64,000 bases of DNA from Anagrus nilaparvatae (Eukaryota; Arthropoda; Insecta; Hymenoptera; Mymaridae): NCBI GenBank assembly GCA_022575985.1, contig JAKSXM010000231.1, positions 8,062,501 through 8,126,500 of the forward strand. The letters are read 5' to 3'. Under the pieces are notes generated by a model. The model was not told the origin of the DNA, ran no database searches, and saw only the letters and a list, made by a program, of their open reading frames with translations. This document shows positions 23,677-34,549 of this stretch, piece after piece. Position numbers and translations under genes: made by a program. How positions within the stretch are numbered: position 1 is the first letter of the stretch; the number at the start of each line of letters is the position of its first letter.

Positions 23677-26600
23677 TGTGATCATTTATCGTTTCTAAGA
23701 CATTAATACCTGAAATATAAAAGTGATAGCATCGGTTTTGTAGTTCTTTTTAATAGTGTATTTATACTGACTAAAATTTTACTGCAAGTATATGGAAAAC
23801 TCTTTGATAATAACTTTCAGTTCTCTAAAATCTAACTGGGATGATAATTAGCCCCTAGTAAGTCCAAAAATAGCCGTTGCTACCCTTTTTTTTCTCGTAT
23901 TATTACATTACTTTCAAAGGGTTTCTTTTTAAGCGTTAAAGTTATTTTTACTGTTGTCTTTAAGCAAGAAAAGTTTCGGAGAAAAGTTTTTTAGCAAATG
24001 CAAGATTTTTCAAACGTGATACGAAAATTAAAAATTGGCTAAAAAAGGGGGGTAAAAGCTTTAAAAAAAATTATTCAAAAACTTTGCAAAAAATAATTGT
24101 TTAAATATTACTATTCGGAAAATAAATCTCTGAAGTGAATTTTTAGCATGGGTGCAAAGTTGGATGTGAAAACTAATGATTTTTAAATCAAAGATAAATG
24201 TCGGATATTTGTACCGAATTTATTTAAGTTCTTTTATTTCAATGTTTTGTCTTCTCCCGAAATTTGATACATTTTCCCAAAACCCTTATACTATCCTCAT
24301 GATATTAAAAACTATCAAGGGTCAAATTCCAATCACTTATTTTTCACGATTTGATATAGTAAATTACACAGGCACACAAAAAAAAGTCATGTGCCAGAGG
24401 GTAGACCCCCTGGTATGGGGGTTTTGGTGGTGCTAAAACCGAATATGGCCATAGAAAAGCAAAATAACTAGCCAATTTGCCCCCAGCGCCCCCATATGCC
24501 CCCCCCCTCAATGGGTAAAAATATGTTTATTACAAAAATTAAAACTTAATATGAATTCTTATGATTTTTGGGACGGTGAAACCAAAAATGAATATAAAAA
24601 ATGTTTTCTACTAATGTTTGGCCCTGTAAACCACCCCAGTGGCCCCAATTACCCTCCACCCCCACCCCCAAAACGATATATAAAAATTTTTATTACAAAA
24701 ACTAAAACTCAATGTGTATTCTTGTTTTTTGAGACGCTAAAACTAAAGATGAATAAAAAAAATGTTTTTAACCAATGCTTGGCCCTTTAGACTACCCCAG
24801 TCCCCCATTAACTTAATCTTCTTCCCCCATTGACTTAATCTTCTTTGCATGACGAGTCTCTTTTTGCATGCATTATTTTTTTGGCAGGTTGAACTTTTTT
24901 TCTAATGGTTTCAGTGTCCAAAAAAAATAAGAATACACTTTGAGTTTTAATTTTTGTAATTAAAATATTCTCAACTCTTTTGGGGGGAAGGGGGGTAAAT
25001 GGGGGCACTGGGGTGGTCTAAAGGGCCAAGCATTGGTTAAAAACATTTTTTATATTCATCTTTAGTTTCAGCGTCTCAAAAAACATAAGAATACACATTG
25101 AGTTTTAATTTTCGTAATAAAAATATTTTTAACTCGTTGGGGGGTGAAGGGGGGCACTGGGGTAGCCAAGAGGACCAAGCATTTGTTAAACATATTTTTT
25201 ATATTCATCTTTGGTTTCAGGGCCTCATAAAGCATAACAATACACACTGGGGTGGTTTACAGGGCCAAACATTAGTAGAAAACATTTTTTATATTCATTC
25301 TTGGTTTCACCGTCCCAAAAAATATAAGAATTTATATTAAGTTTTAATTTTTTTAATAAACATATTTTTACCCGTTTGGGGGGGGGGGGTATAAATGGGG
25401 GCACTGGGGTCGTCTACAGGGCCAAACGTTGGTTAAAAACATTTTTTGTATACATTTTTGGTATAAGCGTCCCAAAAAACATGATTATATAGTTCAATTT
25501 TCATTTTTCAAAAAAAAATTTTATTTTACTTTTTGGGGGGGCATATGGGGGCGCTGGGGGCAAATTGGCTAGTTTTTTTTTTGCTTTTCTATGGCCATAT
25601 TTGGTTTTAGCACCACCAAAAACTTCCATACCAGGGCTTCTACCCTCTGGTACATGACTTTTTTTTTGTGTGCCTGTGTAATTTACTATATCAAATTGTG
25701 AAAAATAAGTGATTGGAATTTGACCCTTGATAGTTTTTAATTTGATTTTTGATTTTTGATTTTTATAGGACGGATTCATATGAAAACATAAGCATTTAAA
25801 AACTTTAAACGCGTTTATCTCAAAACTACTTTTTTAAATCGGTTCCAGTTCTAACTCAAAAACTTATTCAGCTATTGACCTAAATCTAGGTGCGTTTTAT
25901 TTGTAATTGTAGTGCCAAGTGCTGGAACTAGAAGATCAGAAAAAAGTGGATTAGAAAATTTTTTATTGACCATATTAGGCGTTTTTTTGTACTTAAAAAT
26001 CTTAATTTTTCGTTTTTGGCGCACGAAATGGCCAATTTTTGGAGTTTTTGCAAACTTTTAGTTCCAGCACTTGAGAAGTGTATAGGGAATAAAATGCTCT
26101 TTTATTTTTTTGTTTCGGATGCCCACAATAGGCGCTAGGTGTGGAACCGTTTTTTACTTTTTTTTTTCAGCCTCTACTTTGACGCCCTCTATAAAATGTA
26201 AAAAATTTGGAAAATAAAAATAGTAATTTTTTTTGTATTCTTTGATAGTTTTGTAACAATTTAAAAAAAAATTTAAAGTTCTTGTATAATAAAATAACTA
26301 AAAAAAAAGATGTTTAAAATTTATTAAAATCACATAAAATAATGAAAAGGGGGCCTTAAAGACAACAGTAAAACTGTAACTTTAACGCTTATAAAGAAAC
26401 CATTTGAAAGTAATGTAATAATATGAGAAAAAAAGGGTAGCAACGGCTATTTTTGGACTTACTAGGGGCTAATTATCATCCCAGTTAGATTTTAGAGAAC
26501 TGAAAGTTATTATCAAAGAGTTTTCCATATACTTGCAGTAAAATTTTAGTCAGTATAAATACACTATTAAAAAGAACTACAAAACCGATGTTATCACTTT

Positions 26601-26788
26601 TATATTTCAGGTATTAATGTCTTAGAAACGATAAATGAGCACATGCACTTTGATACATTTAATACCGAAACCACTGTCTGATACTTTTTCGTGTGTAGCT
26701 TCCAATCATACTAAAAAATTTATGCTTCATTGGTTCTTTGTGAACATGAGTTTAAAAAATTGATGAACTTACGTATAACTAAAAATTT
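23677..26788. repeat. Palindromic element E (rest of left arm, centre, right arm)
   Basis: With the BEL element and one duplication removed, 16260-26788 is a ~3.26-kb inverted repeat. The block ctaactgggatgataattag (23833) mirrors ctaattatcatcccagttag (ending about 26488). The stretch ggtcaaattccaatcactta (24319) mirrors taagtgattggaatttgacc (ending about 25728). The middle is G/C-run-rich repeat units described separately. No gene is seen. Confidence 0.9.
24480..25560. repeat. Tandem and inverted repeat core of element E
   Basis: Units of roughly 145 bp carry tggtttacagggccaaacat-like text, a gggggcactgggg run and ttcatctttggtttcagcgt. They occur several times on one strand (about 24950-25480) and in inverted orientation at about 24500-24850. 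GGGG tracts alternate with AT-rich spacers. The reading frames at 24551-24790 and 25098-25340 are by-products of these repeats. Confidence 0.75.
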
Positions 26789-26980
26789 ATTATTTCTATC
26801 AATTTATTTAATTCTGCAACAACGTTTATTTGTTCTGAAATAGTTCATTTTTTATTTAAAGCTAAAATCGACTTCAGCCGATGTTTATAATGCTTTAGGT
26901 TAGGTCAGGTTAGGTTTGTTAAACACATTTTGAGGCTGCAGGCCTCATTCATTTTTCACACAAATTTTAATAAATCGTAA
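26789..26980. other. Interval with short interstitial TTAGG-like repeats
   Basis: taggttaggtcaggttaggt at about 26896 resembles the canonical insect telomere unit TTAGG. It is only about four units long, so it is an interstitial microsatellite, not a telomere. Confidence 0.5.
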
Positions 26981-28153
26981 GGGAGCTTCCTTAAATTACG
27001 TCGGCTAATTTGGGGGGGAGGGAGGGTTGCTTCATACGACGGTTTATGACAAGGGGGAAGGGGGGTCTTCCGTAGAAACTGACGTCGTCTGCATACATTT
27101 TAAATTTTATTTTAATTTTATAATTTAAAAAAATTATTTTTTAAATGAATGGTAATTTTTTTTAAATTTTAGGTACAAATATTTTATTTAACCTTTCTTT
27201 GAGTCTTATAATATTATAAATATTCAATTAGAATAAAAAAAATAAATTTTTTAATACAAAGTGAGACTTCTAGGCGATAAAAAGTATATTTTTTTTATAA
27301 GATTAGAAAAAAAATATGTATAATTGTATATATACAAATATATATTTATTACATTTTATATAAACATTAATGAAACCCTGAGTTTTTTCGGGGAATAATC
27401 AAAAGATCAACTTTCTTTGTTTTTATATTGCTCTTTTAACGAGATCAAGTTCTAAAAATTATCACTAAAATTATGAATTGAATCATAATTTTATGGTATA
27501 CCAAATTTATATATTGAATTATAAAACCAATGTCGACAATATTTTTAAATTTTTATTTATAACATCTTTTTTAATTTCTATATATTAAAAGGTCATAAAG
27601 TTATCAAAATTTTTAAAGAAAAATTACTCAAATTTCTAAAAGAATTTATTTTATGACGCAATAAAATTAAAAAAATAATCACAGAAATACCGCGGTGGTA
27701 TATTATTAGAAAAAAATGAACTATTAATTTTTTTGTGTACAAAATTTTTTTGAAATTATTTTTATGGCCGATATTTTTATTAAAGTTAATCGCACATGCT
27801 TATTTTCTAAGAAATATTTATTAAACATTATTCCCTACAACATTAAAATTAAAAATTTAATAATTTTTTAGTTATGTATCTGTATGAAATTAATTAATTT
27901 CTTTTTATTTACTAAATTATTATGCTATAATAAATTATGCAGTAAGTAAAATGAATACTGCTGTTGTATATTTTATTTTTAAGTATTTAAAATTTTTAAT
28001 TAAAAACTTAAAGTAAAAAAATAGGGGGGGGGGGTAAAAAATTTATGACGTCAAATTAGTGGGGGGGTCATTACTCAATGACAAACATTGACAGAGGGGG
28101 GGAGGGGGGTCAAAAATGCGATTTTTTGGCCGACGTAATTTGTGGAAGCTCCC
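26981..28153. mobile_element. Non-coding TIR element, 1.17 kb
   Basis: Ends gggagcttccttaaattacg (26981) and cgtaatttgtggaagctccc (ending 28153) are inverted with two mismatches over 25 bp, including the acgtcggc block. Just inside each end are G-run stretches (about 27010-27070 and 28023-28115). The interior is AT-rich without coding. It is a non-autonomous DNA element or solo fragment; superfamily not assigned. Confidence 0.75.
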
Positions 28154-28540
28154 TAAAATGAGTGATTGGTGTCTGACCCCAGAAGCGTATCTTATCCAAT
28201 ATTAAAAATATGCAATACATACTCCTTTATAAATTAAATGGATCCGTCCCTGATTTAGTAATAATTTATAATTTATATTAAAAATAACTTACTTAGTTTA
28301 ATTAAAATTACCTTTTTGAAATTATCCATTGACACTCCAGAAATCCCTATAAAATAACAAGATAAATTTATTAGCTAGTTTAGTATATTATTAATATACA
28401 TATATAAATAACAGGCAACTATCCAGAAAATTTTTTTGGGAGAAACAAAAAAATTTCGGACTTTGGGGAAAAAGCTAATGTTAAAACTTAGAGTTTACAT
28501 TTATTGGTAATTAATAAATTGATACGATTTGGGCTATTAT
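28154..28540. other. Non-coding interval
   Basis: AT-rich; atggatccgtccctga at 28240-28255 resembles the end wording of hAT-like repeats but no partner was found. Confidence 0.4.
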
Positions 28541-28763
28541 ACTAGTATCGACCGATAAATTAACATGTAGTTGTTTCCGCGTACTACAGATGTCCCATTT
28601 TAGCAGAATAAGAAAAAATCGCTGTAGAGCACTCCATCGGTGACACTTACCTTCATTGTGTTTTTCGAGCTAGATCGAGTAACACGGTTTTTAGTAGCTC
28701 TCTAAAGTTTAAAGTTTTTTGCTTTCATTTGAGTTTTTTAGGAATTTTTTGTATTTGGTGATT

Positions 28764-29099
28764 ATGAGTAGATCACATGATAGAAGTAGGAGACCTTGAA
28801 AGCGAATAAGATCCTCTACTGATTCGAGATCTTCGGTGGAACGAATTTCTTCAAGAAAACGTTCAAAAAGCTATTTGGGAGATACCGTGCGTCGTAGAGA
28901 AAAAAGTTATTTTCGAGATAGAGATTTATCTCGTAGAAGATATAGAGGTGACTGTCGAGAGAGATATTGTAGACGTCGGGGATTGGAGTTATTAAAAACG
29001 CTCATATTCTCGGGAAAGTTCTCAAATAGAGAGAGAATTTCCATTGATGGTAAGTTAGGAAGCTATCGTTTCATCAGTTTTATCAGTTGGTATATATAG
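28764..29099 (+). pseudogene. DIRS-like ORF1 (Gag-like, arginine/serine-rich), one internal stop
   Basis: Starts with ATG at 28764 (MSRSHDRSRRP), then a TGA at 28797, after which the same frame stays open to 29099 with dense R, S and Y residues. Basic RS-rich leaders are common in the first ORF of DIRS elements. The TGA is one transition from CGA. Assignment rests on context. Confidence 0.55.
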
Positions 29100-29499
29100 T
29101 GTCAAAACTTTTGAATTTCTAACACGTTTTGGGCAGTATCCAGAATTGGACGTTCTCAACACGCCGCGTGAACGTAGCGCAATGCCGCCAACTTAAAATA
29201 AAAAAACAAAAAACAGCAGAGGGAGTGACTGTCGCATTTGCTAATAATAAAAACTTTGCTCAATAAAAGATTTGTTGATAAAAAAAAAGTTAATAAAAAA
29301 AAGTGTCTTGAAAGAAAAACTGAAGATGGAAAATCATATTCTTATAATATTAGGTCCAGAGAGATAATTCGGGTGTACCCATGTTTAGCATCAAGGTAAT
29401 ATGGTAGGAAACAAATTTTTACCATCTAAAAGTTTAATTAAATAAATATAAATACTGAAACCTAAATAATATTTTTTAACATTAAAACAGTTAGAGCAA

Positions 29500-29718
29500 T
29501 TGGTTATTGGTACATCTAAGAAACTGACAACTGCATCTTGTGCAAACAGGAAAAGCAGTAGGAGGTTCAATTTAGGGGAGCAAGTATTCTTACTTGTTTG
29601 TTATAATAAAAGTGGTGAATGGTGCGAAGCACATCCAAATTATGTTATTCCAGTAAATTCTGTAGAAAAACATTCTTGGTATAATGGTAGAATATCTAGA
29701 AATGCTGAATATCTTTAA
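29500..29718 (+). pseudogene. Unrecognised fragment within the DIRS-like element, 72 codons
   Basis: The open stretch contains [20 protein letters not shown] and [11 protein letters not shown]. The composition is protein-like, but no family was recognised. It may be captured sequence or part of the second ORF. Confidence 0.3.
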
Positions 29719-29929
29719 AGCTCTGGTATTAATGGAAATTTCTTGTACCTGAATCTAAAAGTAGTCAGATTGGCTCTGTGAATAAAAAATTTTGTATTGA
29801 AAAATAAAAACTCAATATAATTTAAATGTTTTGTAATGTTAAATATTTTTACCAGGACTTAAAGGAAAGACAGTCTGTAAAAACACAGCATAAATTTAGC
29901 TGACAGACTTAGTAAACTAAATAAATGTA

Positions 29930-30470
29930 AGATTCGAGAATTTGATCTAGTTATAGGTTGTCTAGTAGCTGCTTGCCCAGCTTTGCGGTATAGTTGGCTG
30001 TACTCAAAAAATTTTGAGAGGGAAAAGTTTTTAGCCCTTTTATTTAATGACAGTAATTATGACTCTGAAGAGTTATTTGCAAATAGGACTTTCAGTGGTG
30101 GAAAGCCAAGATTGTAAAGGAGGTTCAACCTATTCTTGACTCGGAATTACAATTGAAAATCTTTTCAGATGCGTCTTTAACTGGATGGGGTGCTGTATGT
30201 GATAGTAAAAAAGTTTCTGGTTTCTGGAAAGGTTGCGAGTATGATTTGCATATTAATCAATTGGAACGAAAAGCAGCATTTTTAGAGTTGAAGTTTTTTG
30301 AAAGGAGAATTTTGCTTAGAATTGATAATACAACCGCAATTTCGTATATTAATCATATGGGGGGTATACAATAACCAATATTAAATAAAATCACCAGGGA
30401 AATTTAGCAGAGGTGCGAAGCAAGGAAAATTGGATTGTTTGCTAGTTACATCAAGTCAGCTAAAAATATT
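29930..30470 (+). pseudogene. DIRS-like RT thumb and RNase H remnant
   Basis: The translation shows IREFDLVIGCLVAACPALRY (29933 onward), then FSDASLTGWGAVCDSKKVSG, INQLERKAAFLELK, RIDNTTAISYINHMGG and CEARKIGLFASYIKSAKNIA. This order is specific to DIRS/YR-retroelement RNase H. The frame is broken near 30095-30120 and by stops after 30372. The longest intact piece is 30153-30374. Confidence 0.8.
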
Positions 30471-30527
30471 GCGGATAAATATTCTAGGGTTAAGAACAAC
30501 TACATGGTAATTTATCGGTCGATACTC

Positions 30528-31792
30528 TAAGTATAATGATAATAGAGTGTTACCTACAGGCAATAAAAAAAGACAATATCAGTGACAGCGTTGTTTTATT
30601 AAAAATAGTGAATGCCCCCATGTGGTTCAGTTATTTATCTTCACATCAAAAAGTGACATTTTATTAATAGAAATTCAGTGAAATTATAACAACAAAAAAA
30701 ACTGAATAAGTACTTTTTTGTCAAAATAAATGTCAAAAATTTTCAACAAGTAAAATCAAAAACAAAAAGACATTTAAAAAAAAACATCAATTAAATAAAA
30801 ATATTAATCAAGAGGAAAAAAAAGCCGCCATTAATGACGTCATCGTCTTTTTCGTCACCTCTCTGAACATTTGTCGCTAAATAGGTAGATACATGTCTCC
30901 ATTCGGAGTCCACGGAAAAACACGAAAGTCTCGTCAATATTCCAAAATGACAGTTCAATTTCTTCTCTGGTGATGTCGTCTTTAATAATCAGCAGGTTAC
31001 ATGCGTTCTTTATACTTCACCATCTTAGTCATGAAAACGGAGTCGTTAATTATGCGCATTAACTTAGGTTAAATTTTTCTTTTACTATTTTATTTTTTAA
31101 ATCAAAATTAAAATTAAATTTATTTAAATTAACTTTATTCAATTGTTTGTTTATGTTATTTTTGACATTCATGCAATTTTCTTAATAAATTATATATAAT
31201 TGCTAAATCATTAAATAAATTACATTTATAATAATAATTGTATTATTTCTAAATCACTTTGTAATTTTTGTATTTTTTTGTCTATTTGAAATTACTTAAT
31301 TGTCTAATAAAAATGAAATCTCTCTCTCTTTTAGTCTAGGTAAATTCTTTAAATTCTTTACTTAAATTTATAAGTAATTTAAACTCAGAATCAATATAAA
31401 TTAAATTTCAAAATAATAAAATCTTAAAATAAAATTAAAATAAATATCAATATTCAATTTGAATTAAAATTAATTTTTTGAAGTTTAAAATCAATTCTTT
31501 TTTTATTATTATCATTATAAACTTTTACTAATTATTTGGACGTTCCTAAGGTACTCTTATCAACTGGAAGCTACATCTTTTGGCCTGCATTCTTGTCAGA
31601 TCCACGTGGGTTTCATCTCATTAACAACATATCCTGCTACATCATCTCCACGTCTTGGAGCATTGATCGTTGGATGTCCTAATGGTGTCATTGGCCTCAT
31701 GTCTTCACAATAGTATTTATTTGTCATAAATTTAAAACTTAATCAATCGTAAAGATTTTGTTTATTAAACAATTTTGTAAATTAATCTTTTG

Positions 31793-31824
<32 letters not shown>

Positions 31825-32282
31825 CTTTTTGTTTATTTATATAATTTATTTTAAAGTAATCTTAAGTTAATTACCTTATTTAAAATAATCTCAATTGTTC
31901 AATCCACAATCCTTTTGCAAGCAAATAAGTATTACTTGTTAAATTTTATTTTAAATTTTAAATGTATATCTGTCAACTATTATCTATTATCTATTATTAC
32001 ATCTGACAACTATTTATAATTTTGTATAAGCTAATGTGCAATTTATTATTATTATTTTCTATTGTAAATAATTTTTAATTCTGATCTAATTTCTTGGTTC
32101 TGTAATTTTTATTTTCATTTACAATTTACAATCTAAAATTGTCATTCATCTATTTTAATTGCCTATTTATCTAATTTTTAATTCTTTCTTTTATAATCAA
32201 TTTTAATTAACTTTAATAATTAAATTAATTATTTTAAATAATATTAAATTGCATATTGGTTAACTTTGTAATACTTAAGAGC
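30528..32282. other. Non-coding interval, possible leader of the second BEL element
   Basis: AT-rich, with a CT run at about 31319-31330 like that in the leader of the first BEL copy, a more balanced stretch at 31540-31700, and (TTA)n near 31797-31824. No LTR pair could be identified. Confidence 0.45.
31797..31824. repeat. (TTA)n microsatellite
   Basis: About nine uninterrupted TTA units. Confidence 0.85.
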
Positions 32283-32762
32283 CATAGCTTCCATCATATT
32301 GGAACAAAATACTTTAATCCCTAAACTAAAAAATGCATATGAAGCATTTGATAAGGATCCCCAAAAAAGCGTAGCTTCTTGTAGAGTGAGGACGACTGGG
32401 CTAATAAAAAATTGGCAAAGGTTTAAAAGCAATCACCATTAAATCTTTGCCTCTAAAGATTTAGCATCTCTTATAAAAGATCAGCCATATTTCACTAATA
32501 AAATTTCTGATCAATTAGATGAACATCTTGTAAATCTAACTCTTTCAAACGTATTTAGACAGTCATACATCCTCTGAAGATCGTGAAAGTGAGAAAACCT
32601 CAAATAATATTGTAGTTCATCAACAGTCTGAAGACTTAGAGCGTTTGCCCCGTCTCGATCTTCCTGATTTCAAAGGCAATTATAGGAAATGGGAATCTTT
32701 TCGTGACATTTTTCATTCGTCCGTAGTTTCCAAACCTAGAATCCCTAATATTACAAAATTAA
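32283..32762 (+). pseudogene. Second BEL/Pao gag, 5' part
   Basis: The translation follows the first BEL copy closely: ILEQNTLIPKLKNAYEAF, SCRVRTTGLIKNWQRFK, then LDLPDFKGNYRKWESFRDIF. The start codon is ATA where the first copy has ATG, and there are several stops (for example after SNHH). It breaks off at ITKL near 32762 and resumes at about 38292. Confidence 0.85.
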
Positions 32763-33957
32763 AGGCCTGCGCAATATATATACGCGGCAGTGCCCAAAAT
32801 TCTTTGACACGTCATGGAAAGGGGAACTGCCACGTATGGGCAACTTGCAGTGACACAACTTTCATTAGTTGCTACCTCTCACCTAATGATTCGGTGGAGG
32901 TATTCACCGCCAAGTTGGCCAGTATCGAGGCCACGGCTCGTGAAGTCTCCGGTAACATTATCATGCCGGAGATTTCAACGCTAGAGCCATAGAGTGGGGC
33001 ATTCCGACGACGAATCCCAGGGGATGGAGGGTTCTTGGAATGGCAGCTATGTTAAACCTAGTGGTCCAGAACACCGAGAACAGAGCTACGTAAGAGAGGC
33101 CTGGTTGGGGCATATCGATCCCCGATATAACTCTGTCCAGCGAGGCAATATCAGGCAAATTCGTCAATTGGAAGGTGATGGACGCTTTTAATGGAAGCGA
33201 TCATAAACACATCACCTTCCAGGTATGGGATCGGCGGCAATACCGGGCTCCGTACATAAAACGACCCCTTGAATGGAATGTTGCAAAGATGGATGAGGAA
33301 CTCTTTGAAGCATACCTTCGAGAAGAATCCTCTTTCATATTCGCCTGGCATGGAAGGGGTACAATCACTAGCACTCACGACCTTATAAAAGGTTCCTGTT
33401 ACGCCTCCATGCCTCGGAAGAAAACCTGTAAAGGAAGAAGGCCAGTCAACTGGTGACGGAGGAATTTTCAGACCTACGGCAAGAGTGCAATCGGGCAAAA
33501 AGCGCAGAGAGCACGCAATCGTCCAGAGGTCATGGTACTCTCCATGGCGTTCAATGACGCAAAGAACAAGCTCGCAAGAGCCATTCGCCTCAGCCAGGCG
33601 CGATGCTTGCGTTTATTGCGCAACGAAGTCAACAATGACCCTTGAGGTCTTGGGTATAAAGTTGTTATGGGTAAACATAACCCGAGACTGGACAGCGCAA
33701 TGGACGCGGATGCGACCAAAAGAATAGTTGACTCATAGTTCCCTGATCATCCGATCATCGAACACCCGGAACAGGAGGTTCCGAAGGATGAGATTCTACG
33801 GTTCAGCGAGGCAGAGATGCTCGAGGCCATTGGATCTTTGAAAAATAAGAAGACACCGGGACCGGACGGGATACCAGCGGAGACACTCAAGCGTGCAGTA
33901 AAGATAATCCCTGGTATCCTGTTAGAAATGTTTAACGCGTGCCTGGCCTCGGGGACC
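32763..33957 (+). pseudogene. R1-like non-LTR retrotransposon, 5' part (endonuclease and start of RT)
   Basis: APE-type endonuclease motifs are readable across shifting frames: FISCYLSPNDSVEVF, AGDFNARAIEWGIP (about 32973-33010) and DAFNGSDHKHITFQV (about 33180-33224). The RT N-terminal motif LKNKKTPGPDGIPAETLKRA lies at 33838-33897. GC content is clearly higher than in the surroundings. Many frame changes and stops. It is inserted in the second BEL gag and continues at 36953 after a TIR element. Confidence 0.85.
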
Positions 33958-34183
33958 TTCACTGGAAGAAAAAATCCACGCTGCGCATGGATTTCGGTCA
34001 CGTAAGCCTTGACTCGAAAATAATACGTTAGACTTTGTAAAAAAGTCACGTGATGACACCAAATATACAAATTAGCGTCTGCTATATTTCAGTTTTCTAT
34101 TAAAATAGTGTGCTGCTGTTATTCAGTTTTATATATATTAAATTAAAATAATTATTATTTTCTCTTTATTTAATAATATTAAT

Positions 34184-34549
34184 AAATATAATGTATTTAA
34201 AAATTTCAGCGTGGGTAATATTATTATTTTAAGATGTGTAAATTTTAGAATTTAAATAAAGTTTTTTGTTATTATAATAACGAGAATAAATTATGGAATA
34301 CAGATCATTATAAATTGATAAATCTAAAAAAAAATATATGTGATATTTAATAAAATATATTTTTATTAGAATTCAAAAAAAAAATTAAGGAATGAAACAT
34401 GCATAACTAAAAGTTACTTTTGTAATTAAAAAGAAATAAATTTTTGAGAGACAGATGTAAATAACGAAAAACTTTTTAAATTCTAAAATAATTACACATC
34501 TTAAAATAATAATATTACCCACGCTGACATATTTAAATACATTATATTT
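34184..34549. repeat. 0.37-kb inverted repeat within element F
   Basis: aaatataatgtatttaaa (34185) with cagcgtgggtaatatt (34209-34224) is mirrored by aatattacccacgctg (34511-34526) and aaatacattatattt. It lies directly beside the 2.2-kb palindrome. Confidence 0.8.

Larger units (their letters stand above)
28541..30527 (+). mobile_element. DIRS-like retrotransposon, internally deleted
   Basis: Inverted ends tatcgaccgataaatt (28546-28561) and aatttatcggtcgata (30508-30523), extended by acatgtagttgtt/aacaactacatgg. An RS-rich N-terminal reading frame begins at 28764. A DIRS-type RT thumb (VIGCLVAACPALRYSWLY) and RNase H follow at 29935-30470. Inverted rather than direct terminal repeats are the hallmark of DIRS elements. 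Most of the RT, the methyltransferase and the tyrosine recombinase are missing, so this is a deleted, immobile copy. Confidence 0.8.

Noticed and set aside
24551..25340. Reading frames of about 80 codons in the G-run region
   Set aside because: Low-complexity products of tandem repeat units in palindrome E.
26892..26920. Telomere-like TTAGG units
   Set aside because: Only about four imperfect units; not an array, and flanked by ordinary repeats on both sides.
33151..33719. Minus-strand frames of about 80-115 codons
   Set aside because: Antisense shadows of the GC-richer R1-like retrotransposon sequence.
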